DNA of 64,000 bases from Pseudorhodobacter sp. MZDSW-24AT (GCF_002794355.1 NZ_PGOI01000007.1:372001-436000); one strand, 5' to 3'; positions 18,573 through 27,898 are shown, counted from the first letter of the stretch. The notes: generated by a model not told the origin, from the sequence alone. Numbers and translations are program-made.

Positions 18573-19428
18573 GAAACATGGGTGTGTGATGGCAGGGCAA
18601 TCAAATGCCGCGCCAGTCATCATCAAACGGAAGAAAAAGATCACGGGCGGTGGGCACCACGGGGGGGCGTGGAAGGTTGCCTATGCCGATTTCGTGACGG
18701 CCATGATGGCCTTCTTCATGCTGATGTGGCTGCTGAACGCGACAACGGAACAACAACGCAAGGGGATTTCGGATTATTTCAGCCCGACCATCCCGATCAA
18801 CCGCGTCTCGGGCGGCGGCGATGGCGCCTTTGGCGGCGATTCGGTGATGTCGGAAAACACCTTGGCGCAGAACGGCACCGGGGCTTCGGCCACGCGCCCC
18901 ACCGCCGAGCGGCAGGCGCGGGGCGATTCCCAGACGGAAGACGCCACCTCGGCCCAAGAAGAAGAGCGCTTGGCCGAGGTGCAAAAGGCGCTGTTGGCGC
19001 GCAGCGGGGAAAGCATGACGATGGAGCGTCTGCTGCGCCATGTGGTGACACGGGTCACCGATGAGGGGCTGGTGATCGAGCTTTTCGATCTGGAAGAGGC
19101 CCCGCTGTTCCAAGGCGAGACGGCGCGGCCCAGTCAGACCTTGCAGGATCTGGCCACGGTGCTGGCCGATGTGCTGCAGGCCACGCGCAACGATCTGGCC
19201 ATCGGCGGGCATGTGCGGAGCTACCCCTTGATCCGAAAAGACAATCCGGTTTGGCCCTTGTCGGCGGACCGGGCGCAGAGGGCGCGTGACCTGCTGCGGA
19301 GCAAGGGCCTGCCCGACAGCCGCTTTGCCCGCGTGACGGGCTTTGCCGATCGCAAACCGCTGACGCCGGACCCGGCGGTGATCCGCAACAACCGGGTGGA
19401 GGTGATCCTGCTGCGCCGCGACCGCTAG
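18571..19428 (+). CDS. motB: Flagellar motor stator protein MotB
   Basis: A 285-residue inner-membrane protein with one N-terminal transmembrane helix and a periplasmic OmpA-like peptidoglycan-binding domain (about residues 150-283, with ADRAQRARDLL and a closing NNRVEVILLR). The proton-binding Asp of the stator channel is Asp40 in the segment YADFVTAMMAFFMLMW. The basic cytoplasmic tail IIKRKKKITGGG precedes it. A GTG start at 18571 has GGGAG six bases upstream; ATG 18589 is the alternative and gives the more typical MAGQSN... beginning. It heads a flagellar block whose motA partner is not in the window. Confidence 0.92.
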   Translation: MKHGCVMAGQSNAAPVIIKRKKKITGGGHHGGAWKVAYADFVTAMMAFFMLMWLLNATTEQQRKGISDYFSPTIPINRVSGGGDGAFGGDSVMSENTLAQNGTGASATRPTAERQARGDSQTEDATSAQEEERLAEVQKALLARSGESMTMERLLRHVVTRVTDEGLVIELFDLEEAPLFQGETARPSQTLQDLATVLADVLQATRNDLAIGGHVRSYPLIRKDNPVWPLSADRAQRARDLLRSKGLPDSRFARVTGFADRKPLTPDPAVIRNNRVEVILLRRDR

Positions 19429-19450
19429 GGGCTGTGTCAAATTGTCGGAA

Positions 19451-19465
19451 TTAGCGGGCTGTTAA
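19451..19465 (+). promoter_or_regulatory. CtrA-like box upstream of flgE
   Basis: TTAG-N7-TTAA at 19451-19465 differs by one base from the alphaproteobacterial CtrA consensus TTAA-N7-TTAA. It lies 60 bases before flgE, in the 96-base gap after motB. CtrA controls motility genes in Rhodobacteraceae. A single near-match is weak evidence. Confidence 0.35.
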
Positions 19466-19524
19466 TCGGGATGCGGCAGGCTGCACGGCACATAGAGGCA
19501 TCGACCTGTAGAAAGGCGGCATTG

Positions 19525-20844
19525 ATGACCATTTCCTCCTCGCTGAACGCGGGTGTGGCAGGCCTGAACGCAAATGCGACGAAGCTCGCCACCATTTCCG
19601 ACAACATCGCCAACGCATCCACTTATGGCTACAAGCGGGCGGCCACTGATTTTGAAAGCATGGTGATCGGCAATTCCCGCGGCGCGGGAAAGTATTCGGC
19701 CGGGGGCGTGCGCGCCTCAAGCTCACGGTTGATCGATGAACGCGGCGCGATCGTTGGCACCGCGAATGCTTTGGATCTGGCGGTGTCGGGGCGTGGCATG
19801 TTGCCGGTGATTCCTTCCGTCAAGCTGTCGGATGGCGGGCTTGGCACGCAGCCCATCATGATGACGACGACCGGCTCTTTCCGGATAGATGCCGATGGCG
19901 TGGTGAAGACGGATTCGGGACTTGTGCTGTTGGGCTGGCCCGCCAATATCAGCGGCGACATCCCGATCCGGCCTCGGGACTCGGCCTCGGGGCTGGAGGC
20001 TGTGGTGATCCGTGCCAACCAGACTGCCGCCGATCCGACGACGCGGATCGGTCTGGGGATCAACCTGCCGGCAAGCGACACGGCAGTGGGGGCCTCGGGC
20101 GCGCCGATCCCGCTGTCGGTGCAATATTACAGCAACCTTGGCACCACGGAAACACTGACGCTCGATTTCACGCCGGGCGTGCCAGTGGCCCCGGCCACCT
20201 CGGCCACGAACAGCTGGACGATGGTGATCCGCGACAGCGCGTCGAACGGGGCGGTCGTCGGGGAATATGAGCTGACATTTGATGACACGCGCGGGGCGGG
20301 CGGCACCTTGGCCAGCGTCACCACCACCAGCGGAGGCGCCTATAGTGCCGCCGCCGGCACCATCGCGCTGTCCGTGGCAGGCGGGCCCATCGCCCTGTCG
20401 CTCGGGCGGCCCGGGCAGGCCGGCGGCGTCACCCAGCTGGCTGACAGTTTCCTGCCCACCGCCATCACCCGCGACGGCTCGCCCACCGGCAATCTGACAG
20501 CGGTTGAAGTCGACGAAAACGGCTATGTCAACGCCACCTATGACACCGGCTTTGTCCGGCGGCTTTACCAGATCCCTTTGGTCGATGTGCCCAATGTCAA
20601 CGGGTTGACGGCTCTGGGCAACCAGACCTTTGAAGTCTCGCCCGACTCCGGCAGCTTTCTTTTGTGGGACGCCGGCGACGGGCCGACGGGAAGTGTGATG
20701 GGCTTCGCGCGCGAAGGCTCTGCCACCGATGTCGCGGCGGAACTGACCGCGCTGATCACCACCCAGCGCGCCTATTCGTCGAATGCAAAGGTGATCCAGA
20801 CCGTCGATGAAATGCTGCAGGAAACCACCAACATCAAACGCTGA
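19525..20844 (+). CDS. flgE: Flagellar hook protein FlgE
   Basis: A 439-residue axial protein with the conserved N-terminal rod/hook motif (SSLNAGVAGLNANATKLA, then SDNIANASTYGYKR) and the C-terminal coiled-coil ending in ITTQRAYSSNAKVIQTVDEM, both typical of FlgE/FlgG/FlgF. The variable Ser/Thr/Gly-rich middle (about residues 80-330) matches a hook protein. The frame is open from 19471, but ATG 19525 begins at the family N-terminus and has AAAGG nine bases upstream. FlgE polymerises into the hook. flgK follows twelve bases after its stop, with a GGAGGG ribosome-binding site. Confidence 0.92.
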   Translation: MTISSSLNAGVAGLNANATKLATISDNIANASTYGYKRAATDFESMVIGNSRGAGKYSAGGVRASSSRLIDERGAIVGTANALDLAVSGRGMLPVIPSVKLSDGGLGTQPIMMTTTGSFRIDADGVVKTDSGLVLLGWPANISGDIPIRPRDSASGLEAVVIRANQTAADPTTRIGLGINLPASDTAVGASGAPIPLSVQYYSNLGTTETLTLDFTPGVPVAPATSATNSWTMVIRDSASNGAVVGEYELTFDDTRGAGGTLASVTTTSGGAYSAAAGTIALSVAGGPIALSLGRPGQAGGVTQLADSFLPTAITRDGSPTGNLTAVEVDENGYVNATYDTGFVRRLYQIPLVDVPNVNGLTALGNQTFEVSPDSGSFLLWDAGDGPTGSVMGFAREGSATDVAAELTALITTQRAYSSNAKVIQTVDEMLQETTNIKR

Positions 20845-20856
20845 GGAGGGTGAAGG

Positions 20857-22314
20857 ATGAGTATTTCCGGGGCTCTGTCTTCGGCCTTTTCCGGTCTGAC
20901 CGCCACATCACGTCTGGCAGAAGCGACGGCGGCCAATGTTTCAAACGCCTTGACCGAAGGTTTTGCCCGGCGCGAGGTGCAGCTGGCCTCGCGCAGCCTT
21001 GGGAAAACGGGGGTGGGCGTGGCCATCACCGGTGTCACCCGGCAGGTCGACGCGCTCTTGCTGCAGGATCTGCGGTTGGCCTCGTCGCATCAGGGCGGGC
21101 GCGCCCTGTTCTCAGAGGCGCTCACCCGGGTTGAGACGGCCCTCGGCACGGCCGATCAATCCGGATCTTTGGCCGCCCGCATCGCACGGCTGGAAAGCAC
21201 GGTCATCGAAGCGGCCGCCCGCCCCGAGGCGGAAGCGCGCCTGACCGCCGTGCTGGAGGCCGCCCGCAGCCTGACCGAAGGGCTGGCCCAGATCTCGACG
21301 GTGATCGCGACCGAACGCCAGACGGCCGACCGCCAGATCGCGGCGGAGGTGAAGCGGCTCAACGACTCGCTGGCGGGCGTGGCCGAGCTGAACCAGCGGA
21401 TTCGGGCCTTTGCCGCCGCCGGGCGCGACACCACCGCCCTGCTGGATCAGCGGCAAACTCTGGTCGACGTGATCGCACAGGCCGTCCCCGTGCGGGAGAT
21501 CAGCCGGGGGAATGATCAGATCGCGCTTTACACCAGCGCGGGCACTCTTTTGCTGGATGGCGAACCGGCACAGTTCGGCTTCACGGCCACCGGCATGATC
21601 ACCCCCGATATGACCCTCGCGGCGGGCAGTCTGTCGGGCCTGTCGGTGAACGGCCAGCCGCTGCGCACCGCGCCTTCCGGGGGGCGCCTTGGCGAAGGAC
21701 GGCTCGCGGCATTGTTCGCGCTGCGCGACGAAACCGCACCCGAAGCGCAGGCCAATCTGGATGCCCTCGCGCGCGACCTGATGGAACGGGTCAGCGCGCC
21801 CGCCGTCGATCCGACCCGCGCCCCCGGGGCACCGGGACTGTTCACTGATGCCGGCGCCGCTTTCGACCCGCTGACAGAGCCGGGTCTGGCAGGGCGCCTT
21901 GCCCTGAACGCGGCGGCAGACCCGGACCAAGGCGGCGCGCTCTGGCGCTTACGCGACGGGCTCGGCGCGACGACGCCCGGGCCTGCCGGCTTTGCCGGGC
22001 GGCTGACCGCACTGGCCGAGGCACTGGCCGCGCCCCGGGCGCAAGCCTCGGGCACGCTTTCCCCCGGATTGCGTAGCCTGTCGGCCTTGGCCGCGGAGAT
22101 CGGGTCCGCTCAATCGGCCGCGCGGCTCGGCGCCGAGGCGGAAACGGCCTTTGCCGCCGCCCGCAGCGACACTCTACGCAGTGCTTTTCTGCAAGGCGGG
22201 GTGGATACCGACCAAGAGATGCAGAATCTTCTGCTGATCGAACAGGCCTATGCTGCGAATGCCAAGGTGTTCAAAACAGCTGACGACATGATCCAGACCT
22301 TGCTGGGGATATAG
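20857..22314 (+). CDS. flgK: Flagellar hook-associated protein FlgK
   Basis: A 485-residue hook-filament junction protein. The N-terminus (SSAFSGLTATSRLAEATAANVSNA) and the C-terminus (GVDTDQEMQNLLLIEQAYAANAKVFKTADDM) are the conserved coiled-coil ends of FlgK. The segment DQRQTLVDVIAQ is a further family landmark. The centre is Ala-rich and variable. The start is preceded by GGAGGGTGAAGG. The next gene, flgL, begins after a single base. It caps the hook and joins it to the filament together with FlgL. Confidence 0.93.
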   Translation: MSISGALSSAFSGLTATSRLAEATAANVSNALTEGFARREVQLASRSLGKTGVGVAITGVTRQVDALLLQDLRLASSHQGGRALFSEALTRVETALGTADQSGSLAARIARLESTVIEAAARPEAEARLTAVLEAARSLTEGLAQISTVIATERQTADRQIAAEVKRLNDSLAGVAELNQRIRAFAAAGRDTTALLDQRQTLVDVIAQAVPVREISRGNDQIALYTSAGTLLLDGEPAQFGFTATGMITPDMTLAAGSLSGLSVNGQPLRTAPSGGRLGEGRLAALFALRDETAPEAQANLDALARDLMERVSAPAVDPTRAPGAPGLFTDAGAAFDPLTEPGLAGRLALNAAADPDQGGALWRLRDGLGATTPGPAGFAGRLTALAEALAAPRAQASGTLSPGLRSLSALAAEIGSAQSAARLGAEAETAFAAARSDTLRSAFLQGGVDTDQEMQNLLLIEQAYAANAKVFKTADDMIQTLLGI

Positions 22315-22315
22315 C

Positions 22316-23320
22316 ATGACCATGGTTTCCTTAGGCGATCTGGCACAATCCTTCTTGCTGAAATCGCAAGCCACCCGCCTTAAACGCGACGCAGACAGGA
22401 TCACGGGCGCGCTGGCTTCAGGCCGGGTCGCCGATGTGGGCGCGGCTTTGTCGGGCGATCTCTCTCGGCTCACCGCAGACTCCCGCGCCCGCGCAGTCAC
22501 CGCAGGCTATCAATCGGCTGCGCGTGAGGCCGCCGCGCAGGCGCGGGCCACACAAGCCGCGCTGGATCTGGTCGGGGGTGCGGCACAGGCCCTCGTATCC
22601 CCCCTGCTCAGGGCGTCCCAGTTGAACCTGGCCGATCAGGTCGCCCTCGCCGGAGAGGAGGCGCGCGGCCGGCTACAAACGGCGCTGGCCGCACTGAACA
22701 CGGCATCCGGCGGGCGGTCGCTCTTTGCCGGTCAAGCGATCAACCGCCCCGCCGTGGCAGAGTCCGGCGTGCTTCTGGCGGCGCTGCGGGCCGAGCTGGC
22801 CGGGGCAACGACGGCCGATGCGGCGATGGCGCGGCTCTCGGCCTGGTTCGACGCCCCCACAGGATTTGCAGCCATGGCGTATCAGGGCGGCATTGCGCTA
22901 GAGGATGTGGCGGTCTCGGCGACAGACCGGGTTTGGCTGGGCGTCACCGCGGCCGACCCGGCGCTGCGCGCTGTTCTCAAAGGTCTGACCGCAGCCGCCT
23001 TGATCGAAGACCCTGCCCTGCCCTTGCCCTTGGACGAATCAAAAACCTTGGCACGCCTCGCGGCCGAGGCGCTGCTGACAGGAGGAGAGCGGGTAACCGA
23101 TCTCGCGGCCCGTCTCGGGATCAGCGAAGAACGGATCGACGCGGCGCAAAGCCGCAACGCAGCAGATCTCTTGACCCTTGAACTGGCACAAGCAGAGGCG
23201 ATCCGAAGCGACCCGGAACGGCTCGCGGTCGAGTTGGAAGCCGTGCAGACCAGTCTTGAAACGGTATTTGCCATCACGGCCCGGCTGTCGCGGCTGAATT
23301 TAACGGATTTCCTGCGATGA
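22316..23320 (+). CDS. flgL: Flagellar hook-filament junction protein, FlgL-like
   Basis: A 334-residue flagellin-like axial protein. The N-terminal helix (SLGDLAQSFLLKSQATRLKRD) and C-terminal helix (LEAVQTSLETVFAITARLSRLNLTDFLR) pair as in flagellins and FlgL. The asymmetric position after flgK and the internal GGRSLFAG motif (flagellin-like) support FlgL over a flagellin. Family members in Rhodobacterales are divergent, so assignment leans on context. It starts one base after flgK and overlaps flgI by four bases. Confidence 0.85.
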   Translation: MTMVSLGDLAQSFLLKSQATRLKRDADRITGALASGRVADVGAALSGDLSRLTADSRARAVTAGYQSAAREAAAQARATQAALDLVGGAAQALVSPLLRASQLNLADQVALAGEEARGRLQTALAALNTASGGRSLFAGQAINRPAVAESGVLLAALRAELAGATTADAAMARLSAWFDAPTGFAAMAYQGGIALEDVAVSATDRVWLGVTAADPALRAVLKGLTAAALIEDPALPLPLDESKTLARLAAEALLTGGERVTDLAARLGISEERIDAAQSRNAADLLTLELAQAEAIRSDPERLAVELEAVQTSLETVFAITARLSRLNLTDFLR

Positions 23321-24417
23321 TGGCGCGGCTGGTTTTGCTGCTGTCACTGCTGCTCTGCCCCCCGGCGCTTGCAGATGCGGTGCGACTCAAGGATCTGGTG
23401 GAATTCGACGGAGTCCGCGGCAACGATCTGGTGGGCTATGGGCTTGTCGTGGGCCTGAACGGCACTGGCGATGGCATCCGCAACGCACCTTTCACCGAAG
23501 AGATCATGTCGAATCTGCTGGAACGGCTGGGCGTGAACGTGGCCGGAGAGGCTTATCGGCCCCGCAATGTGGCAGCCGTGTTCGTGACCGCCAGCCTGCC
23601 CCCTTTTGCCCGCGCCGGGGGGCGCATCGATGTGACCGTTTCGGCAATCGGCGATTCGCAAAGTCTTTTGGGCGGCACGCTGGTGATGACGCCGCTGAAC
23701 GGCGCGGACGGGCAGATCTATGCCGTTGCGCAAGGCACGATCATTGCCGGTGGGATCGAGGCTGAAGGTCAGGCGGCACGGGTGGTGCAGGGGGTCCCCA
23801 CCGCCGGGGTGATCCCGTCCGGCGCGCGGGTGGAGCGTGAGATTGACTTTGATTTCACCACTTTGCAATCCGTGCGTCTGGCCTTGCGCAACCCCGATTT
23901 CAGCACCGCCACGCGGATCGAATCTGTGCTGAACCGAGAATTTGGCCGACGGATCGCTTTGATGCTGGATGCCGGAACGGTCGAACTGGATGTGGCAGCC
24001 GCAGGCATGCGCTCTCCCGCCCATGTGATCGGTCGCATCGAGAATCTGACCCTCTCCCCCGAAACGCGTGCGCGGGTGGTGGTGGATCAGCGGTCAGGCA
24101 CCATTGTCATCGGGCAGGACGTGCGGATCAGCCGGGTCGCGGTGGCGCAAGGCAACCTGACCTTGCGAATTGAGGAGGCGCCTTTGGTGGTGCAGCCCAA
24201 TCCCTTTGCCGAAGGCGAAACTGTGGTGGTGCCGCGCACCAACGCCAACATCAATCGCGATCCGGGGACCGGGCTGGCCGAAGTCTCAGGCGGGACGTCG
24301 CTTTCCGAGCTCGTCGCCGGGCTGAATGCCTTGGGGGTCGCACCGCATGACATGATCGACATTCTCAAAAGCATCAAGGCCGCGGGCGCGCTCCATGCGG
24401 ATTTCGTGGTGAACTGA
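23317..24417 (+). CDS. flgI: Flagellar basal-body P-ring protein FlgI
   Basis: A 366-residue periplasmic protein with a signal peptide (residues 1-20, cleavage near ALA/DAVRLKDLV). The family core is unmistakable: VGYGLVVGLNGTGDG, NVAAVFVTASLPPFARAG, RIDVTVSAIGDSQSLLGGTL, and the end LNALGVAPHDMIDILKSIKAAGALHADF. FlgI forms the P-ring bushing around the rod in the peptidoglycan layer. It is last in motB-flgE-flgK-flgL-flgI and overlaps flgL by four bases. FlgA and FlgH, which work with it, are not in the window. Confidence 0.96.
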   Translation: MMARLVLLLSLLLCPPALADAVRLKDLVEFDGVRGNDLVGYGLVVGLNGTGDGIRNAPFTEEIMSNLLERLGVNVAGEAYRPRNVAAVFVTASLPPFARAGGRIDVTVSAIGDSQSLLGGTLVMTPLNGADGQIYAVAQGTIIAGGIEAEGQAARVVQGVPTAGVIPSGARVEREIDFDFTTLQSVRLALRNPDFSTATRIESVLNREFGRRIALMLDAGTVELDVAAAGMRSPAHVIGRIENLTLSPETRARVVVDQRSGTIVIGQDVRISRVAVAQGNLTLRIEEAPLVVQPNPFAEGETVVVPRTNANINRDPGTGLAEVSGGTSLSELVAGLNALGVAPHDMIDILKSIKAAGALHADFVVN

Positions 24418-24500
24418 CGATGTGGCCGCGGAGATCCTGCCAAGTTCTTGTGACATTGCGCGCCGTTGGGCGCTGGCTGTCCCGACACATCGGCCTGCGG

Positions 24501-25310
24501 TTAACCCCAAGTGGGATGAAAGCGACCGGCGGGCGAAAGCGTGAAGATCTCACATCCAGTCGCGGTGACGCCCACCGAATGCTCGAACTGCGCCGAGAGC
24601 GATTTGTCGCGGGTCACCGCTGTCCAGTCATCGGCGAGGACCTTGGTTTCCGGACGGCCAAGGTTCACCATCGGCTCGATGGTGAAAATCATGCCTTCCT
24701 CAAGAACGGGGCCGCTTCCGGCGCGGCCATAGTGCAGCACATTCGGGGGCGCGTGAAACACACGGCCCAGCCCGTGGCCACAAAAATCCCGCACCACCGA
24801 CATGCGCTGCGCCTCGACATAGCTTTGGATCGCGTGGCCGATGTCGCCGAAGGTGTTGCCCGGGCGCACGGCCGCGATGCCGCGCATCAGCCCTTCGTGG
24901 GTGACATCGATCAGGCGTTCGGCCTTGCGCGACAGGTTTCCGGCCACATACATCCGACTGGTGTCGCCAAACCAGCCATCCACGATCACCGTTACATCGA
25001 TGTTGAGGATATCGCCATCCGCGAGCACCTTGGCCCCCGGAATGCCATGGCAGACCACATGGTTGACCGAGATGCAGGAGGCGTGCTGATAGCCTTTGTA
25101 CCCAATGGTGGCCGAGGTGACGCCGCGGCGGACGATCTCTTCCCGGATGAAATCGTCGAGTTGGGCTGTGGTGGCCCCTGGCGTGACCAGCGGCGCCACC
25201 GCATCCAGAATCTCGGCCGCGACCCGCCCGGCGGCGCGCATGCCAGCAAAATCCGCCTCTTGATAGATGCGAATTCCATCTTTGGTGACGCGTCCCAGGG
25301 TGTCATTCAT
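24501..25310 (-). CDS. map: Methionine aminopeptidase, type I
   Basis: A 269-residue cytoplasmic enzyme that removes N-terminal Met from nascent proteins. The metal-binding Asp/His/Glu residues occur in GDILNIDVTVIVDGWFGDTSRMY, CGHGLGRVFHAPP, FTIEPMVN and QFEHSVGVT, and the substrate His is in HVVCHGIPG. The frame runs up to 25469, but ATG 25310 starts at MNDTLGRV with AGGA eight bases upstream, and the extension has no family similarity. It converges on flgI with an 83-base gap that holds nothing I recognise. Divergent from the CinA-like gene. Confidence 0.95.
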   Translation of the reverse strand: MNDTLGRVTKDGIRIYQEADFAGMRAAGRVAAEILDAVAPLVTPGATTAQLDDFIREEIVRRGVTSATIGYKGYQHASCISVNHVVCHGIPGAKVLADGDILNIDVTVIVDGWFGDTSRMYVAGNLSRKAERLIDVTHEGLMRGIAAVRPGNTFGDIGHAIQSYVEAQRMSVVRDFCGHGLGRVFHAPPNVLHYGRAGSGPVLEEGMIFTIEPMVNLGRPETKVLADDWTAVTRDKSLSAQFEHSVGVTATGCEIFTLSPAGRFHPTWG

Positions 25311-25447
25311 AGCAGATATCCTTTGTCTGTTGCCTGAATAGGCAAAACGGCCCCGCTTGACCAGAGGGGCGCAAGAACGCACAGCGCGGATTGAAAGCCT
25401 GCGGGGGCGGGCTATACCCGGGCTTGGCACAGAACAGGAGCGCGACA

Positions 25448-26167
25448 ATGGCAAATCCAACAGCGGCAATGCTGGTGATCGGGGATGAAATCCTGTCAGG
25501 GCGGACCCGGGATTCGAACATGCATTACCTTGCGGGCGAACTGACGCGGCACGGCATCCGTCTCTTGGAAGCGCGGGTGGTGGCGGATGAGGCCCCGGCG
25601 ATCATCGCGGCGGTCAACGCCTTGCGGGCGACTTATGACCATGTGTTCACCAGCGGCGGCATCGGTCCCACGCATGATGACATCACCGCCGAGGCCATTG
25701 CGGCGGCTTTTGAGGTGGGGATCAGCCAGCGGCCCGATGCCTTGGCGCTTTTGGCGGCGCATTACGAACGGGCGGGGCTGGAGTTCAACGCGGCGCGGCG
25801 GCAGATGGCACGCATCCCTGATGGTGCCATGTTGATCGACAACCCGGTGAGCACAGCGCCGGGCTTCACCCTTGGCAATGTGCATGTGATGGCGGGGGTG
25901 CCCAATATCTTTCAGGCCATGGTCGCCAGCGTGATGCCGACCCTGACCGGGGGCGCGCCGCTGCTCAGCCAATCCTTGCGGGTGAACCGGGGCGAAGGCG
26001 AGGTGGCGGGGCCTTTTGGCGCCTTGGCGGCGGAATACCCCGAGCTGAGCATGGGCTCCTACCCCTTTTTGCAAAATGGCGCCCATGGCACCAATCTGGT
26101 CATCCGCGGCACGGATGCGGCGCAGATCGACGCGGCGATGACGCGGCTGGCGGCGCTGTTCGGATGA
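25448..26167 (+). CDS. CinA-like molybdopterin-binding (MoCF) domain protein
   Basis: A 239-residue protein containing only the MoaB/MogA-like domain that forms the N-terminal half of CinA. Family motifs are LVIGDEILSGRTRDSN near the start, FTSGGIGPTHDDITAEA in the middle and PGFTLGNVHVMAGVP. The C-terminal nicotinamide-nucleotide amidase domain of full CinA is absent. ATG 25448 has AGGAG eight bases upstream. The gene overlaps the following acetyltransferase gene by four bases. Standalone MoCF proteins of this type are common in alphaproteobacteria, often annotated competence/damage-inducible protein A; their reaction is not settled. Confidence 0.87.
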   Translation: MANPTAAMLVIGDEILSGRTRDSNMHYLAGELTRHGIRLLEARVVADEAPAIIAAVNALRATYDHVFTSGGIGPTHDDITAEAIAAAFEVGISQRPDALALLAAHYERAGLEFNAARRQMARIPDGAMLIDNPVSTAPGFTLGNVHVMAGVPNIFQAMVASVMPTLTGGAPLLSQSLRVNRGEGEVAGPFGALAAEYPELSMGSYPFLQNGAHGTNLVIRGTDAAQIDAAMTRLAALFG

Positions 26168-26874
26168 CACCAGAGGCGCTGGCCGAGGCGATGGAACAGA
26201 CCTGGCCGCCGGCGCGCAGCTTTGAAGCGGGGCCTTGGTGCCTGCGCGATGGGCAAGGCGGTGGCAAGCGGGTTTCGGCGGCCACGGCCCGGCCGGGTTG
26301 GCGCGATGAGGACATCCCCGCGGCCGAAGCCGCCATGGCCGCGATGGGTCAGCCGCCGCTGTTCTGCATAAGGGCAGGGGACGATCTGCTGGATCAGGCC
26401 TTGCAAGCGCGCGGCTACCGGGTGGTGGACCCGGTGCTTGCCTATGGCGCAGCTTGCGCCGATCTGGCTTTGCCGCCGGCCCCGCCGATGGCGGCCTTCG
26501 CGCATTGGCCGCCCTTGGCGATCTGTGCCGAAATCTGGGAGGAGGGCGGCATCAGCCCGGCGCGTCTGGCGGTGATGCAGCGCGCCACAGGCCCGAAATG
26601 CGCGGTGCTGGGGCGCGTCGCCGACCGCCCAGCGGGGGTGGCCTTTGTGGCGATCCACCAAGACATCGCGCTGCTGCACGCTTTGGAGGTGCGGCCCCAG
26701 ATGCGTCGGCAGGGTTCCGCGCACAACATCTTGCGGGCGGCAGCGGGTTGGGCGCAACAGAACGGCGCAACACAGCTTTGTCTTGCGGTCACGGTGGCCA
26801 ACACCGGCGCGCGCAAGCTCTATGCTTCCCTCAACATGCAAATTGTGGGAGAGTATCACTATCGGCAGAGATAA
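26164..26874 (+). CDS. GNAT-family N-acetyltransferase
   Basis: A 236-residue protein with a C-terminal GNAT fold. The acetyl-CoA pyrophosphate loop is seen in LEVRPQMRRQGSAHNILRAA (RxxGxA variant), followed by LAVTVANTGARKLYASLNM, the usual strand-helix end of GNATs, and a final GEYHYRQR. The N-terminal half is a degenerate repeat of the same fold. The start overlaps the MoCF gene stop by four bases (ATGA). Substrate unknown; nothing in the neighbourhood identifies it. Confidence 0.8.
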   Translation: MTPEALAEAMEQTWPPARSFEAGPWCLRDGQGGGKRVSAATARPGWRDEDIPAAEAAMAAMGQPPLFCIRAGDDLLDQALQARGYRVVDPVLAYGAACADLALPPAPPMAAFAHWPPLAICAEIWEEGGISPARLAVMQRATGPKCAVLGRVADRPAGVAFVAIHQDIALLHALEVRPQMRRQGSAHNILRAAAGWAQQNGATQLCLAVTVANTGARKLYASLNMQIVGEYHYRQR

Positions 26875-26886
26875 GCCCAAAGAGGC

Positions 26887-27882
26887 ATGCGGCAGGTGAC
26901 CCAGAGCAGAACGATCCTTTGCGCCATGCTTGCGCTGACGTGGACGGCTTCGCCAGCGCTGTCTCTTGCGCTGGAAATGCCGTTTGATGCGGTGCCAAGC
27001 GCGGACAAGGCCGAAAGCCTAACCTCTTATGCGCTTCCGGTGGGCGCCTATGCCAATGGCGCGGTGCCAAGCCGGATGATCGAAGGACCGCTGATCGAGA
27101 CCGCTTGGCGCATCGATGCCCCGGGCGTCACGACGCTGGAACTGCTGCAACCGCTGCGCCAGCAAGTGCTGGATGCGGGTTTCACGCCGGTTTTTGAATG
27201 CGAGGCGGCGCGCTGCGGCGGCTTTGACTTTCGCTACGGCACCCGCATCCTGCCGGAACCGGAAATGCATGTCGATCTGGGGGATTACCGCTATTTCGCG
27301 GCTGAGCGCGGGACAGAGGTGGTGAGCCTGATCGTGAGCCGGACGGCAGCCGCGGGTTTCGTGCAGGTGATCCATGTGGGAGGCGCGGCGCGGACGGTGC
27401 CGCTGCTGAGCGCCTCGACCATGGCGCGCCCGGCGGTGGCGGCCCCGCCGCCGCAAACAACCGCGCCAGCGCCCATGTCGGCCCCTGCGACGGCGGAACC
27501 GCTGGGCGCGCGCTTGCTGCGGGGCGGCGCGGTGGCGCTGGAGGACTTGGTCTTTGCCTCGGGCGCGGCGGCGCTGGCGGCGGGAGAGTATGGCTCGTTG
27601 CGCGATCTGGCCGCGTGGCTGCGCGAAAATCCCGGAATGACGGTGGCCTTGGTGGGGCACACCGATGCATCGGGCGGGCTGGAGGGGAACATCGCCCTGT
27701 CGCGCAAACGCGCCGATGCAGTGCGGCAATATCTGATCGGGCAGGAAGGCATTCCGGCGGCACAGGTGGAGGCGCAGGGGGTGGGCTATTTGTCACCGCG
27801 CGCCAGCAATCTGGATGAGGCGGGGCGCGAGAAAAACAGACGGGTCGAGGTCATGGTGACCTCGACCCAAGTTGCACCCTGA
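26887..27882 (+). CDS. OmpA-family outer-membrane/periplasmic protein
   Basis: A 331-residue exported protein: signal peptide (hydrophobic ILCAMLALTW, cleavage near LSLA), an N-terminal domain of unknown function with two Cys (ECEAARCGGF), a Pro/Ala-rich linker (about residues 175-205) and a C-terminal OmpA-like peptidoglycan-binding domain (about 210-325) with VALVGHTDASGG and the ALSRKRADAVRQYL helix. The AGAGG ribosome-binding site is too close to ATG 26887; GTG 26896 would be better spaced and leaves the signal peptide intact. It follows the GNAT gene by 12 bases. Tethering of the envelope to peptidoglycan is the likely role. Confidence 0.85.
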   Translation: MRQVTQSRTILCAMLALTWTASPALSLALEMPFDAVPSADKAESLTSYALPVGAYANGAVPSRMIEGPLIETAWRIDAPGVTTLELLQPLRQQVLDAGFTPVFECEAARCGGFDFRYGTRILPEPEMHVDLGDYRYFAAERGTEVVSLIVSRTAAAGFVQVIHVGGAARTVPLLSASTMARPAVAAPPPQTTAPAPMSAPATAEPLGARLLRGGAVALEDLVFASGAAALAAGEYGSLRDLAAWLRENPGMTVALVGHTDASGGLEGNIALSRKRADAVRQYLIGQEGIPAAQVEAQGVGYLSPRASNLDEAGREKNRRVEVMVTSTQVAP

Positions 27883-27898
27883 GGACGGCGGGCGGGGA

